Assembly: GCA_902776195.1 (NCBI GenBank)
Contig: CACYPF010000002.1
Span: 62,001 to 126,000 of the forward strand
Source of the DNA: an uncultured Prevotellaceae bacterium
Lineage (GTDB): Bacteria; Bacteroidota; Bacteroidia; Bacteroidales; Bacteroidaceae
Direction of reading: 5' to 3'
DNA length: 64,000 nucleotides
The notes below the pieces were generated by a model. That model searched no databases. It had not been told where the DNA came from and was given only the letters and a program-made list of their open reading frames with translations. A program made the position numbers and the translations under genes. How positions within the stretch are numbered: the stretch's first letter is position 1; the number at the start of each line of letters is the position of its first letter. Of the stretch, positions 52,991-60,939 are shown one piece after another.

Positions 52991-53878
52991 GATGATGAGT
53001 ATGATCATCAGCACTTCAGCCATCCTGTTGATACGGATGGCTTTTTTCATGTCACTCGTGTCCAGCTGTTTTTCATTTTCCCCAATGAAGGGTTTGTCAA
53101 AACGCTCCCCGAAATAATAATGAGGACCCCCGAAACGACAATGCAGGATGCCTGCGAGGGCAGCCTCAGGATAGCCACTGTTGGGACTGGCATGGTGACT
53201 ACCGTATTTCCATACGAAACCAAAGAGGTTCCATTTCCCTGAGACGATAACCATCAACAGGGCGGTAAGACGTGCAGGGATGAAATTGGCAATATCGTCG
53301 ATCCTTGCGGCACAACAGCCAAAGTCCTTGTAGCGCTCTGTGTGATAGCCAATCATGGAGTCAAGGGTGTTGACCATCTTATAGGCAAGCATGCCAGGTG
53401 TTCCTAACAAGGCAAACCAGAACAGAGGGGCTATCACACCGTCGCTCAGGTTCTCTGCCAAGGTCTCCAATGCCGCTGTCCTTACCTCCTGTGCCGAAAG
53501 CTCTGAAGTGTCCCTTCCTACGATGCGTGCCACCTGTTTCCGTCCTTCGTCCAGAGACCTGTCCACGGCGAGGAATACTTGTCGTACTTCCCGGATAAGG
53601 GTTGTTCCTGCCAGACAGAAGAAGATGATGACGACATTGAGGATGGGCAGATAACGGTTGAGCAGCCATCCGGCTGTAAAAACAAAGATGATGAGAACAA
53701 GAGCCAGCAGTGCTCCTTTCAGCATGCGGTGTCTTCCTTTGTTCAGACGATGCTCTCCCCATGCTATCATCTTCCCAAACCATACCACGGGATGGGGGAG
53801 ACAAGAAGGGTCGCCCAGCAGCAGGTCCAGTGTCCAACCTCCCAGTAGGGGTAATATGGCAATCAGGATATCAGGCAT
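52967..53878 (-). CDS. cbiB: Adenosylcobinamide-phosphate synthase
   Basis: The 303-residue membrane protein has LLGDPSCLPHPVVWFGKMI at its start, ALETLAENLSDGVIAPLFW and the AYKMVNTLDSMIGY and HASPNSGYPEAALAG motifs that define CbiB/CobD. It attaches aminopropanol (or its phosphate) to cobyric acid. The first codons overlap the cobQ stop by 8 bp, so the pair is coupled. Convergent with cobS. Confidence 0.95.
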   Translation of the reverse strand: MPDILIAILPLLGGWTLDLLLGDPSCLPHPVVWFGKMIAWGEHRLNKGRHRMLKGALLALVLIIFVFTAGWLLNRYLPILNVVIIFFCLAGTTLIREVRQVFLAVDRSLDEGRKQVARIVGRDTSELSAQEVRTAALETLAENLSDGVIAPLFWFALLGTPGMLAYKMVNTLDSMIGYHTERYKDFGCCAARIDDIANFIPARLTALLMVIVSGKWNLFGFVWKYGSHHASPNSGYPEAALAGILHCRFGGPHYYFGERFDKPFIGENEKQLDTSDMKKAIRINRMAEVLMIILIILYQWMCY

Positions 53879-55340
53879 GGTGACTGATTATTTGATATAC
53901 TTTCTCCACATCCACATATTGACGGATATGGTCAGCAAGACGGTTGTATTGCTCCTCTTTGAAAGCATGGTAGTCAAAGGGGGTGCTGTCCTTAGCCAAC
54001 TGATTGGCAAAGGGCTTCAAAAGATAGTCGATGAAGGAGGTGTTGTCGAGAATGCCATGGACATAGGTACCCATACAGTGGTCGTCCACCAGGTAACCGT
54101 CTTCTGTGCCATCCTGCAAGTGCAATAGGGGAGACGGAGTTTCCAAAGGTGTCGTGATACCTTGGTGAATCTCGTAACCTTGTCCATATTCACAGGTCAC
54201 CTGCCGGGTTGTCTTCTCACCATCGATGGTGGTGGTGACAGGTAACAGTCCCAGTCCTGGTATACGCTCAATATCTCCTTCCGTATGGTGAGGGTCACAG
54301 ACCTCACGTCCCATCATCTGATATCCTCCGCAGATACCCAGTACAGTGGCACCACGCCGACGAGCCTTGATGATTGCCTCTGCCATGCCGTTGCGCCGTA
54401 AATGATACAGGTCATCAATCGTTGACTTGGAACCTGGCAGGATAATGATATCAGCATCCTCGATATCTGATGGGTTACTGGCATAGTATAGATGTATGCG
54501 AGGGTCCTGCTCCAACACGTCAAAGTCGGTAAAGTTACTCATGTGACGCAGAAGGACGACGGCACAGTTTAATGAGGTGCCTTGTGCATGGTGCGCTTTG
54601 TGTTCCAGTGACACGCTGTCCTCATCCTCGATATGGATGTCGGTGAAGTAGGGAAGGACACCCAGTACAGGGATATGACACAGATTCTCAATGATTTCAA
54701 TACCTTCTTGGAAGAGTTGAATGTCACCACGGAACTTATTGATAATAATCCCCTTAACATATTTCCTCTCTTCTTTGGTCAAGAGCATGATACTGCCATA
54801 CACACTGGCAAAGACACCCCCTCGGTCAATATCGGCTACAAGGATGACATCAGCACCTGCATATATTGCCATGGGCATATTCACCAAGTCGACTTTCCGA
54901 AGGTTGATCTCGGAAATACTGCCTGCTCCTTCCATCACAATAGGGTTATATTGGGAGGCAAGACGGTCGAAAGCCTCATGAACAGCTTGACGGAGACATT
55001 CCCTTCCTTCATGGCGGAAATAACTGCCTGCCGATTGATTGCCTACTGGTTTGCCGTTCAACACCACTTGGGACGTGTGGTCAGACTGTGGCTTTAATAA
55101 GATAGGGTTCATATCCGTATGACAGGGTATGCCTGCAGCCTCAGCCTGTACAGCCTGTGCACGTCCTATCTCCAGTCCTTCTGGTGTGGCATAGGAGTTA
55201 AGCGACATGTTCTGCGCCTTGAAAGGAGCGGGGGAGTAGCCGTCTTGTCTGAAGATACGGCAGAATCCTGCGGCAATCACACTCTTGCCGACATCACTGC
55301 CAGTACCTACGAACATCAGTGGGTGTAAATATGTTTCCAT
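53871..55340 (-). CDS. cobQ: Cobyric acid synthase (glutamine-dependent)
   Basis: The 489-residue enzyme amidates carboxylates b, d, e and g of adenosylcobyrinate a,c-diamide. The N-terminal amidoligase domain has the P-loop GTGSDVGKS and PFKAQNMSLNSYAT; the C-terminal glutaminase domain has the nucleophile cysteine in GICGGYQMMG (about 335) and the GTYVHGIL histidine (about 426). It is also called CbiP. A heptamer tract (55344-55378) lies immediately upstream of its ATG. Confidence 0.96.
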   Translation of the reverse strand: METYLHPLMFVGTGSDVGKSVIAAGFCRIFRQDGYSPAPFKAQNMSLNSYATPEGLEIGRAQAVQAEAAGIPCHTDMNPILLKPQSDHTSQVVLNGKPVGNQSAGSYFRHEGRECLRQAVHEAFDRLASQYNPIVMEGAGSISEINLRKVDLVNMPMAIYAGADVILVADIDRGGVFASVYGSIMLLTKEERKYVKGIIINKFRGDIQLFQEGIEIIENLCHIPVLGVLPYFTDIHIEDEDSVSLEHKAHHAQGTSLNCAVVLLRHMSNFTDFDVLEQDPRIHLYYASNPSDIEDADIIILPGSKSTIDDLYHLRRNGMAEAIIKARRRGATVLGICGGYQMMGREVCDPHHTEGDIERIPGLGLLPVTTTIDGEKTTRQVTCEYGQGYEIHQGITTPLETPSPLLHLQDGTEDGYLVDDHCMGTYVHGILDNTSFIDYLLKPFANQLAKDSTPFDYHAFKEEQYNRLADHIRQYVDVEKVYQIISHHA

Positions 55341-55343
55341 CTC

Positions 55344-55378
55344 TCTAAACTCTCAATTCTCAACTCTCAATTCTCAAC
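55344..55378. repeat. Heptamer tandem repeat between cobB and cobQ
   Basis: TCTAAAC, TCTCAAT, TCTCAAC, TCTCAAT and TCTCAAC are arranged head to tail. The tract encodes the last codons and stop of the cobB C-terminal frame and reaches nearly to the cobQ ATG. Confidence 0.88.
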
Positions 55379-55930
55379 TAAATAAAGGTGTGTGTAACTT
55401 GCCAACACATTATTATATATAAGGACGGGTGTGTCCACGGGATTCCCTTTGGCATCATAGACTTGCGTGACACTCTTGGGAGTCTCCCCCATGAACTGGG
55501 TGTAGTGGAACTCATGTCCCCTGTATTCCTTGCCATTCAAGACGAAGCGGCGATAGCCTAATGTCAATTTGCGGTCTGCTTTCCGTGCCGTAATCTGGTA
55601 GGGAAGTACTCCACACATCGGGAACTCCCCCTCATCAGTTACTATTGACTTACAGAGATACATCATCCCTCCACATTCGGCGATGATGTGTCCGCCTCGT
55701 TCCGCATATTCTCTGATGGCATGGCGAGTCCTCTCTGCCTTGACCAATGCCTCCAAATGCTTTTCAGGATAACCTCCTGGCAGATAGAGCAAGTCAATTC
55801 CCTCCAGATGAGGAATCTCTGTTTCCGGATCAAAGAAACAGACATGCTGGAATGAGTCAATCACCTCTTGATAAAGAAAAGAGAACGACTCACTATTCCG
55901 TGCTATCAGAACGTTAAGAGTCTTTCCCAT
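55367..55930 (-). CDS. cobB: Cobyrinate a,c-diamide synthase, C-terminal glutaminase part (separate frame)
   Basis: This 187-residue frame holds only the class I glutamine amidotransferase half of CobB/CbiA: LNVLIARNSESFSFLYQE, LPGGYPEKHLEAL, the nucleophile in AECGGMMYLC (about residue 86) and HEFHYTQF. It starts with ATG 55928-55930 inside the 3' end of the N-terminal half, in the -1 frame. An AGGAG stretch lies about 8 nt before this ATG. Either the gene is broken by a frameshift or the two halves are made as separate subunits. Its final residues derive from the heptamer tract. Confidence 0.85.
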   Translation of the reverse strand: MGKTLNVLIARNSESFSFLYQEVIDSFQHVCFFDPETEIPHLEGIDLLYLPGGYPEKHLEALVKAERTRHAIREYAERGGHIIAECGGMMYLCKSIVTDEGEFPMCGVLPYQITARKADRKLTLGYRRFVLNGKEYRGHEFHYTQFMGETPKSVTQVYDAKGNPVDTPVLIYNNVLASYTHLYLVEN

Positions 55931-56556
55931 CTCACTGTCTCCTCTAATAAATGAATAATGTCCTGGTTCTCTGGCATCGAACTATAGTCCAGTCCTAAGT
56001 AGCGGGAACCTTGTTCGAGGGAGGTCCTCTTGGGCAGATAGCCCAGACACTCCACCCCTTGTTCCTCACATACTTCTTGTAACATACGGAAATGTTTTCC
56101 TGATCCCACCTTATTGAATATGATGCCACAGAACTGGATGTCTTTGCGGAAGTTCAGGAAACCAGACAACAAAGCAGCCGTGGAATAGGCAGCCGCTTGG
56201 GCATCGATGACTAAAACGACAGGGATGTCCAGCACCCTTGCGATCTCTGCCGACGACCCTTTGTCCTTGTCATAGCCGTCAAAGAGTCCCATCATTCCTT
56301 CTACGACGCATACATCAGCGTCTTTGCCATAGTGTTCAAAGAGTTCACGGACATGTTCTGGTGTCGCCATGAACGTATCGAGGTTGATGGAAGGTCTGCC
56401 ACAAACTTTCTCATGAAACTTGGTGTCGATATAGTCAGGACCGCACTTGAAAGGCTGAACCCGATATCCCTTTTGAGTCAGCAGTGCCATCAATCCTCGC
56501 GCAATAGTTGTCTTGCCCGAGCCACTATGTGGTGCTGCTATCAGAAACTTCGTCAT
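55906..56556 (-). CDS. cobB: Cobyrinate a,c-diamide synthase, N-terminal amidoligase part (separate frame)
   Basis: The 216-residue frame (ATG 56556, after the promoter box) contains the P-loop APHSGSGKT, CGPDYIDTKFHEKV and VEGMMGLFDGYD, the amidoligase half of CobB/CbiA, which would amidate the a and c carboxylates. It ends at TGA 55906 after WERLLTF. The glutaminase half follows in the -1 frame with a 25-bp overlap. A normal CobB is one chain of about 430-450 residues; the two frames sum to about 400. No X-XXY-YYZ slippery heptamer was found at the junction. Confidence 0.85.
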   Translation of the reverse strand: MTKFLIAAPHSGSGKTTIARGLMALLTQKGYRVQPFKCGPDYIDTKFHEKVCGRPSINLDTFMATPEHVRELFEHYGKDADVCVVEGMMGLFDGYDKDKGSSAEIARVLDIPVVLVIDAQAAAYSTAALLSGFLNFRKDIQFCGIIFNKVGSGKHFRMLQEVCEEQGVECLGYLPKRTSLEQGSRYLGLDYSSMPENQDIIHLLEETVRWERLLTF

Positions 56557-56563
56557 CAAAGTG

Positions 56564-56594
56564 CAAAGTTAGTCTAAATTGAGAGAAAAAACAA
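56564..56594 (-). promoter_or_regulatory. Promoter of the cobB-cobQ-cbiB operon
   Basis: Minus-strand TAACTTTG (56564-56571) with TTG (56592-56594) after 20 bp; 7 nt before the ATG. Confidence 0.7.
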
Positions 56595-56600
56595 ATTATT

Positions 56601-56632
56601 TTGCAAGAATCGTGTAACATTTTGTAACTTTG
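56601..56632 (+). promoter_or_regulatory. Promoter of the gph-like gene
   Basis: TTG (56601-56603), 21-bp spacer, TAACTTTG (56625-56632). Only 4 nt separate the box from the ATG, predicting a leaderless transcript. It is back to back with the cobB promoter. Confidence 0.7.
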
Positions 56633-56636
56633 CAGT

Positions 56637-57296
56637 ATGAAAGAATACGACATATATATTTTCGATCTTGACGGAACCCTGTTGGATACGTTACAGGATC
56701 TGACCGCATCAGTTAACTATGCGCTTCGTCAATATGGATTGCCAGAACATTCGGTTGATGACATTCGTGGCTTCGTGGGTAATGGTGTCCGTCTGTTGAT
56801 GGAACGGGCAGTGCCCCAAGGTGCTGAGCATCCAGAGTTTGAACATATTTTTGCTACCTTTCGTCAATATTACATGGCACACTCCCTTGATACGACAAAG
56901 CCCTATGAGGGTATACCAGAGATGCTGAAAATACTGAAAGACAGAGGATGTAAACTTGCTGTGGTAAGCAATAAGATGATGTCAGCTACGCAAGACCTGA
57001 TAGCCCATTTCTTTCCACAGATTGACGTCGCCATAGGAGAACACGAAGACATGGGTATTCATAAGAAGCCTGCTCCAGACACGGTTTATGAGGCAATGCG
57101 ACAATTAGATATTCCCGTTCCATTCCCTTCGGATTTGTCTGCGGTCTATGTAGGAGACAGTGACGTGGATATCCAAACGGCTCAAAACGCAGGGATTCCA
57201 TGCATCAGCGTCTTATGGGGATTCAGGGACCGTTCTTTTCTTATAACACATGGTGCAACCACCTTCATTGAGTGTCCAAGGGAATTAACCTGTTAA
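56637..57296 (+). CDS. gph: HAD-superfamily phosphatase, phosphoglycolate phosphatase-like
   Basis: The 219-residue protein has motif I FDLDGTLLDTL (Asp nucleophile), motif II VVSNK, motif III lysine in KKPAPDTVYEA and motif IV VYVGDSDVDIQTAQNAG, with the four-helix cap of the Gph group. It removes 2-phosphoglycolate or similar small phosphates. Its position between the cobalamin genes and the btuB riboswitch makes a role as CobC-type alpha-ribazole phosphatase conceivable, but the sequence fits Gph best. Confidence 0.85.
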   Translation: MKEYDIYIFDLDGTLLDTLQDLTASVNYALRQYGLPEHSVDDIRGFVGNGVRLLMERAVPQGAEHPEFEHIFATFRQYYMAHSLDTTKPYEGIPEMLKILKDRGCKLAVVSNKMMSATQDLIAHFFPQIDVAIGEHEDMGIHKKPAPDTVYEAMRQLDIPVPFPSDLSAVYVGDSDVDIQTAQNAGIPCISVLWGFRDRSFLITHGATTFIECPRELTC

Positions 57297-57328
57297 ATGT
57301 TCTGAACAGAAAATAATACCTGTTATAT

Positions 57329-57359
57329 TTGGCAGTTCGCAAAATTTACACTAATTTTG
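57329..57359 (+). promoter_or_regulatory. Promoter of the btuB transcript
   Basis: TTG (57329-57331), 20-bp spacer, TAATTTTG (57352-57359). The transcript would start just before the riboswitch. Confidence 0.72.
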
Positions 57360-57369
57360 CATCCGAAAA

Positions 57370-57530
57370 GGCAATCTGGTGGTTGATACCGCCTGATGTA
57401 AGGGAATCTGGTGAGAGTCCAGAACTGTACCTGCAGCTGTAATCCTCATTGGATGGTTTGCTTGTATAACGCCACTGACATAAGTCGGGAAGGTAAAGCA
57501 GACTGAGGAAAGTCAGAAGACCTGCCTGTT
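57370..57530 (+). promoter_or_regulatory. Cobalamin riboswitch
   Basis: The conserved core is present: GGGAATCTGGTGAGAGTCC (57402-57420), ACTGTACCTGCAGCTGTAA (57424-57442), the B12-box-like GCCACTGACA (57471-57480), GTCGGGAAGG and the closing AGTCAGAAGACCTGCC (57511-57526). It lies in the leader of btuB, about 60 nt before its ATG, with no clear terminator after it, so control may act on translation initiation. It would lower receptor expression when cobalamin is plentiful. Confidence 0.93.
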
Positions 57531-57586
57531 TTTTATTAATGTTCGCACGCACAGGAATATGCGTTGGCGGGAATCATACGAAGTGA

Positions 57587-59701
57587 ATGAAAAAGATTCT
57601 GACGGTAGGAATACTTGCCATGTATTCATGTGTGTCTGTCAGTGCGCAAGGAAATATCTGGCGTAACGACAGCATACAGGAGGTGGTGGTTACAGGTACT
57701 GGTACGCAGCATCTGCTCAAGGATGCTCCTGTTCAGACAGAAGTCATCAGTGGGAGACAGTTGCAGCAATATGCCGGCAAGAGCATTGAGGATATTCTCT
57801 CGGGACTGACGGCAAGTTTTGCGTTCAACGAGAATGACATGGGTTCTCATCTTCAGATGAACGGACTGGGCAATAGTTATGTACTGATCCTTATTGACGG
57901 TCGCCGACTGCATGGTGACAACGGGGGTGAGAATGAGCTCTCACTCATCGACCCTCATAACATTGAGAAGATAGAGATTGTGAAGGGTGCCTCGTCAGCA
58001 CTCTATGGAAGTGACGCCATTGCCGGTGTTATCAATGTCATTACCAAGAAACACCGTGAGCAAGGTGTGATGGTAGAGAATACCAGTCGTTTCGGTTCTT
58101 ACGGAGATATCCGTCAGCATAACGGTATTGCCTTGAATTTCGGGAAGTTCTCTTCCTATACCAATTTCCAGTTACAACACTCTGACGGTTGGCAGAATAC
58201 CAGCGAGGAAGCATTGTCACAGACAGAATATCATATCACCGACTCTCGGAACAAGACGGTCAACCGTCATACTAACTGGCAGATAGCAGAGCATCTCACG
58301 TACCAGCTGACTCCCAAGATTGAGCTCTATGCCGATGGCAGTATCTATTGGAAGCGTATCTATCGCCCCTGTGGCAAGCATCCCGGTGTGGATGTCAAGA
58401 CCTATGATATGCAATACAATAACGCATCGGTATCGGTAGGTGGAAAATGGAAACTCAATGAGACAGATGTGATTACCCTGGATGCTGACTGGAAACGGCA
58501 TGCCTATAAGTATGCCTATACGGACACCACACTGACTGACGGATACGTGAACGGACGCTTCACCAACTATTATCCGTTTTTCCCCGGTGACGTGGATTTG
58601 CAAAGTGACCAACGACTGACACATATCACCCTGAAAGGTGTGTTCAAATTACCCTATCAGCAACAACTGAGTGCGGGATTCGATTACCGTCATGACTGGT
58701 TAGAGGCGCCGATGAGAGTTAATGGTGGAAAAGCAACGGATAATACCCAGGCATTGTATGTGCAGGACGAGTGGGCACTCCTTAACCCGCTGTACCTGAC
58801 GGCAGGACTTCGACTGACACGTAATGAGGGATTCGGTACCCGGCTGACTCCTAAACTCTCTGCGATGCTGAAGGTCAAAGACCTGCGGCTAAGGGCTACA
58901 TGGAGTCAGGGCTATAAGACTCCCACCCCCAAGGAACTGCATTATCAGTATGTGCGTAATATGAACGGGGTGCTCCTCTATCTCGGAAACAGTGATCTGA
59001 AGGCACAGACCTCCAACTATTTCGGACTCAGTGCGGAATATAGTATTGGCAATCTGACCATGACGCTTTCTGGTTATTATAATAAGGTGGATAATATGAT
59101 TGCGCTGGTGACGATACCAGCGAGTGAGGCACCGGGCGATCTGATTGTTCAGTACGACCCAAGGAGAGTGCGCCAATACCAGAACATGGAGGATGCCATG
59201 ACCTATGGTGTTGACTTCACGGCACGTTATCAGACCAAGCATTTCACGGTAGGAGGGTCATATAGTTATTTGGACACCAGGGCGCATCAGTATGACACGG
59301 AAGATGAAGTCATGAAAGAAGTCACCATTGACGGTATGGCGCATCACAAGGCAAACTGGTATGCGACATGGAATCATGACTTCACGAAATGCTATCATCT
59401 TGGCATCGGTATCTATGGTCGTATGTCGAGTAAACGGTATTATCAGGTGGATGGTGACGGCAAGGGCTATCAGATATGGAGACTTTCGACAACCCATCAG
59501 TTTGGAAAGAACTACCGGTTAGAGGCAGGTGTCGACAATATCTTTAATTATATAGACAAGACACCGCATGGACTCCATCTGGGAACAACAACGCCAGGGA
59601 CTACTGTCTATGCGTCATTGACTATCCGTTTCAACAAAGGAAAGAAACTTACAAACAAATATAAGTATAACTTAAATCAAAGAAACAATGAAGAAAATTA
59701 A
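57587..59701 (+). CDS. btuB: TonB-dependent outer-membrane receptor, cobalamin type (BtuB)
   Basis: The 704-residue protein has a signal peptide (ILTVGILAMYSCVSVSA), a plug domain from about 30 (IQEVVVTGTGTQ; IEIVKGASSALYGSDAIAGVINVITK) and a 22-strand barrel ending in an aromatic-rich strand (TVYASLTIRFNKGK, with a 15-residue lysine/asparagine tail after it). The riboswitch in front makes a cobamide or corrinoid substrate very likely. It overlaps the CbiK-like lipoprotein gene by 14 bp, so the two are coupled. Confidence 0.93.
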   Translation: MKKILTVGILAMYSCVSVSAQGNIWRNDSIQEVVVTGTGTQHLLKDAPVQTEVISGRQLQQYAGKSIEDILSGLTASFAFNENDMGSHLQMNGLGNSYVLILIDGRRLHGDNGGENELSLIDPHNIEKIEIVKGASSALYGSDAIAGVINVITKKHREQGVMVENTSRFGSYGDIRQHNGIALNFGKFSSYTNFQLQHSDGWQNTSEEALSQTEYHITDSRNKTVNRHTNWQIAEHLTYQLTPKIELYADGSIYWKRIYRPCGKHPGVDVKTYDMQYNNASVSVGGKWKLNETDVITLDADWKRHAYKYAYTDTTLTDGYVNGRFTNYYPFFPGDVDLQSDQRLTHITLKGVFKLPYQQQLSAGFDYRHDWLEAPMRVNGGKATDNTQALYVQDEWALLNPLYLTAGLRLTRNEGFGTRLTPKLSAMLKVKDLRLRATWSQGYKTPTPKELHYQYVRNMNGVLLYLGNSDLKAQTSNYFGLSAEYSIGNLTMTLSGYYNKVDNMIALVTIPASEAPGDLIVQYDPRRVRQYQNMEDAMTYGVDFTARYQTKHFTVGGSYSYLDTRAHQYDTEDEVMKEVTIDGMAHHKANWYATWNHDFTKCYHLGIGIYGRMSSKRYYQVDGDGKGYQIWRLSTTHQFGKNYRLEAGVDNIFNYIDKTPHGLHLGTTTPGTTVYASLTIRFNKGKKLTNKYKYNLNQRNNEEN

Positions 59702-60857
59702 ATTCTTGATGATTGCCATGATGGCATTCATCACCAGTGCCACATTTACTGCGTGTGGTGATGATGACAACAGCAGCAGTAACAACAACAAACGTTCAAA
59801 TTACGACCGCTATCAGGAGACAGTGAATGGCATTGTCAACAGTCAGAAGAGCAGTGACAAAGTCATTCTGGTAGTTGCCTTCGGTTCTACCTGGGAACAG
59901 GCTTATGACACCTTCGACAAGGTGGTGGCTGACTATAAGAGCCAGTTCAGTGGCTGGGATGTGTATCTTTCCTTCTCTTCCGCCATCTGTATCAACAATG
60001 CACGTGCTGGTGAGAATGTAGCACCACGTGATTACTTCGATCCGGAGCACTGGTTGACCGCCATTGGTCTCGCTGGCTATAAGCAGATTGTCGTACAGTC
60101 ATTGCAGGTGATTCCTGGTGAGGAGTATCGCCGTGTTCGTGACACGTATGTCAAGGACTTTATGAACAACCGTAACGGTGACTTCACCGATGCATATATG
60201 AAGAGTCTCGATCAGAATGTGGTGGTAGGTACTCCGTTGATGGCTGAGGAAAGTGACGCAGAGGCACTGGCAACAGTCTTGAATAACGAGCCTGACATCA
60301 AGGCTGCTGTCAATAAGGGTATTGTCGCTTTCATGGGACATGGTAATCCTGAGGGTTATGACTACTATGGTGGTAACATCCGCTATCTGCAGTTGGAGGA
60401 CGCACTCCGTAACCTCAACAAGAACTATTATGTAGGTACTGTTGATATGAATGAGACATACGCAGAGGATGTGCTGGCTCACATCGGAGGCGGTAAGTTC
60501 GATTATCAGGTTGGTGACATGGGAAAAACCTCTTACTATGACAAGAATACAGCCACCAAGGCACAGCTCTACCCGTTGATGTCTATTGCCGGTGACCATG
60601 CTCATAATGACATGGCTGATCCGGAAGACCCGGAGAGCTGGTACTCTTTGTTTAACGAGGCTGGTATTGAGACTGAGGCTTACGAGACCAATTTCACAGA
60701 AGCTTGTTGGAAGAAGTATAAGAGTGGTGATGAGTATATCCCAGCCCTTGCAGAGCGTGCCAAGGTTCGTGCCTTGTGGATGAACCACACCCGTGAGGCA
60801 ATTAAGAAGCTGGGGACTCCCGATGCGTTGTCTACTCCGACTACCGCCACTGAATAG
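59688..60857 (+). CDS. CbiK-like cobaltochelatase exported as a lipoprotein
   Basis: The 389-residue protein has a lipoprotein signal ending in TFTAC (Cys23) followed by GDDDN and a Ser/Asn linker; an acidic run right after the cysteine resembles the Bacteroidetes surface-export signal. The rest matches sirohydrochlorin cobaltochelatase CbiK: VVAFGSTWEQA, VVQSLQVIPGEEY, MGHGNPEG with metal-ligand H218, and GDHAHNDMA with H304. The third ligand, a glutamate in the usual GTVEGYP, appears as D253 in GTVDMNET. In the classical pathway CbiK inserts cobalt into sirohydrochlorin in the cytosol; here it would be outside. It lies between two TonB receptors under riboswitch control. Confidence 0.88.
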   Translation: MKKIKFLMIAMMAFITSATFTACGDDDNSSSNNNKRSNYDRYQETVNGIVNSQKSSDKVILVVAFGSTWEQAYDTFDKVVADYKSQFSGWDVYLSFSSAICINNARAGENVAPRDYFDPEHWLTAIGLAGYKQIVVQSLQVIPGEEYRRVRDTYVKDFMNNRNGDFTDAYMKSLDQNVVVGTPLMAEESDAEALATVLNNEPDIKAAVNKGIVAFMGHGNPEGYDYYGGNIRYLQLEDALRNLNKNYYVGTVDMNETYAEDVLAHIGGGKFDYQVGDMGKTSYYDKNTATKAQLYPLMSIAGDHAHNDMADPEDPESWYSLFNEAGIETEAYETNFTEACWKKYKSGDEYIPALAERAKVRALWMNHTREAIKKLGTPDALSTPTTATE

Positions 60858-60890
60858 AATTTTTTGTAGTATTATTATATAAGTTTGCAA

Positions 60891-60926
60891 AAGGAGGTGC
60901 GGTCGTGAGACGGCATCTCCTCTTTT
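60891..60926 (+). terminator. Hairpin between the CbiK-like gene and the second receptor
   Basis: AGGAGGTGCGGTC (60892-60904) pairs with GACGGCATCTCCT (60909-60921) with one wobble and one mismatch over a 4-nt loop, followed by CTTTT. It could end or attenuate the riboswitch transcript; TAAGTTTG at 60880-60887 lies just before it but has no -33 element at normal spacing. Confidence 0.6.
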
Positions 60927-60939
60927 AAAAGAAAATATC

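Noticed and set aside
55900-55940. Programmed -1 ribosomal frameshift joining the two cobB frames
   Set aside because: No X-XXY-YYZ slippery sequence is in frame at the junction and no clear downstream stimulatory structure was seen.
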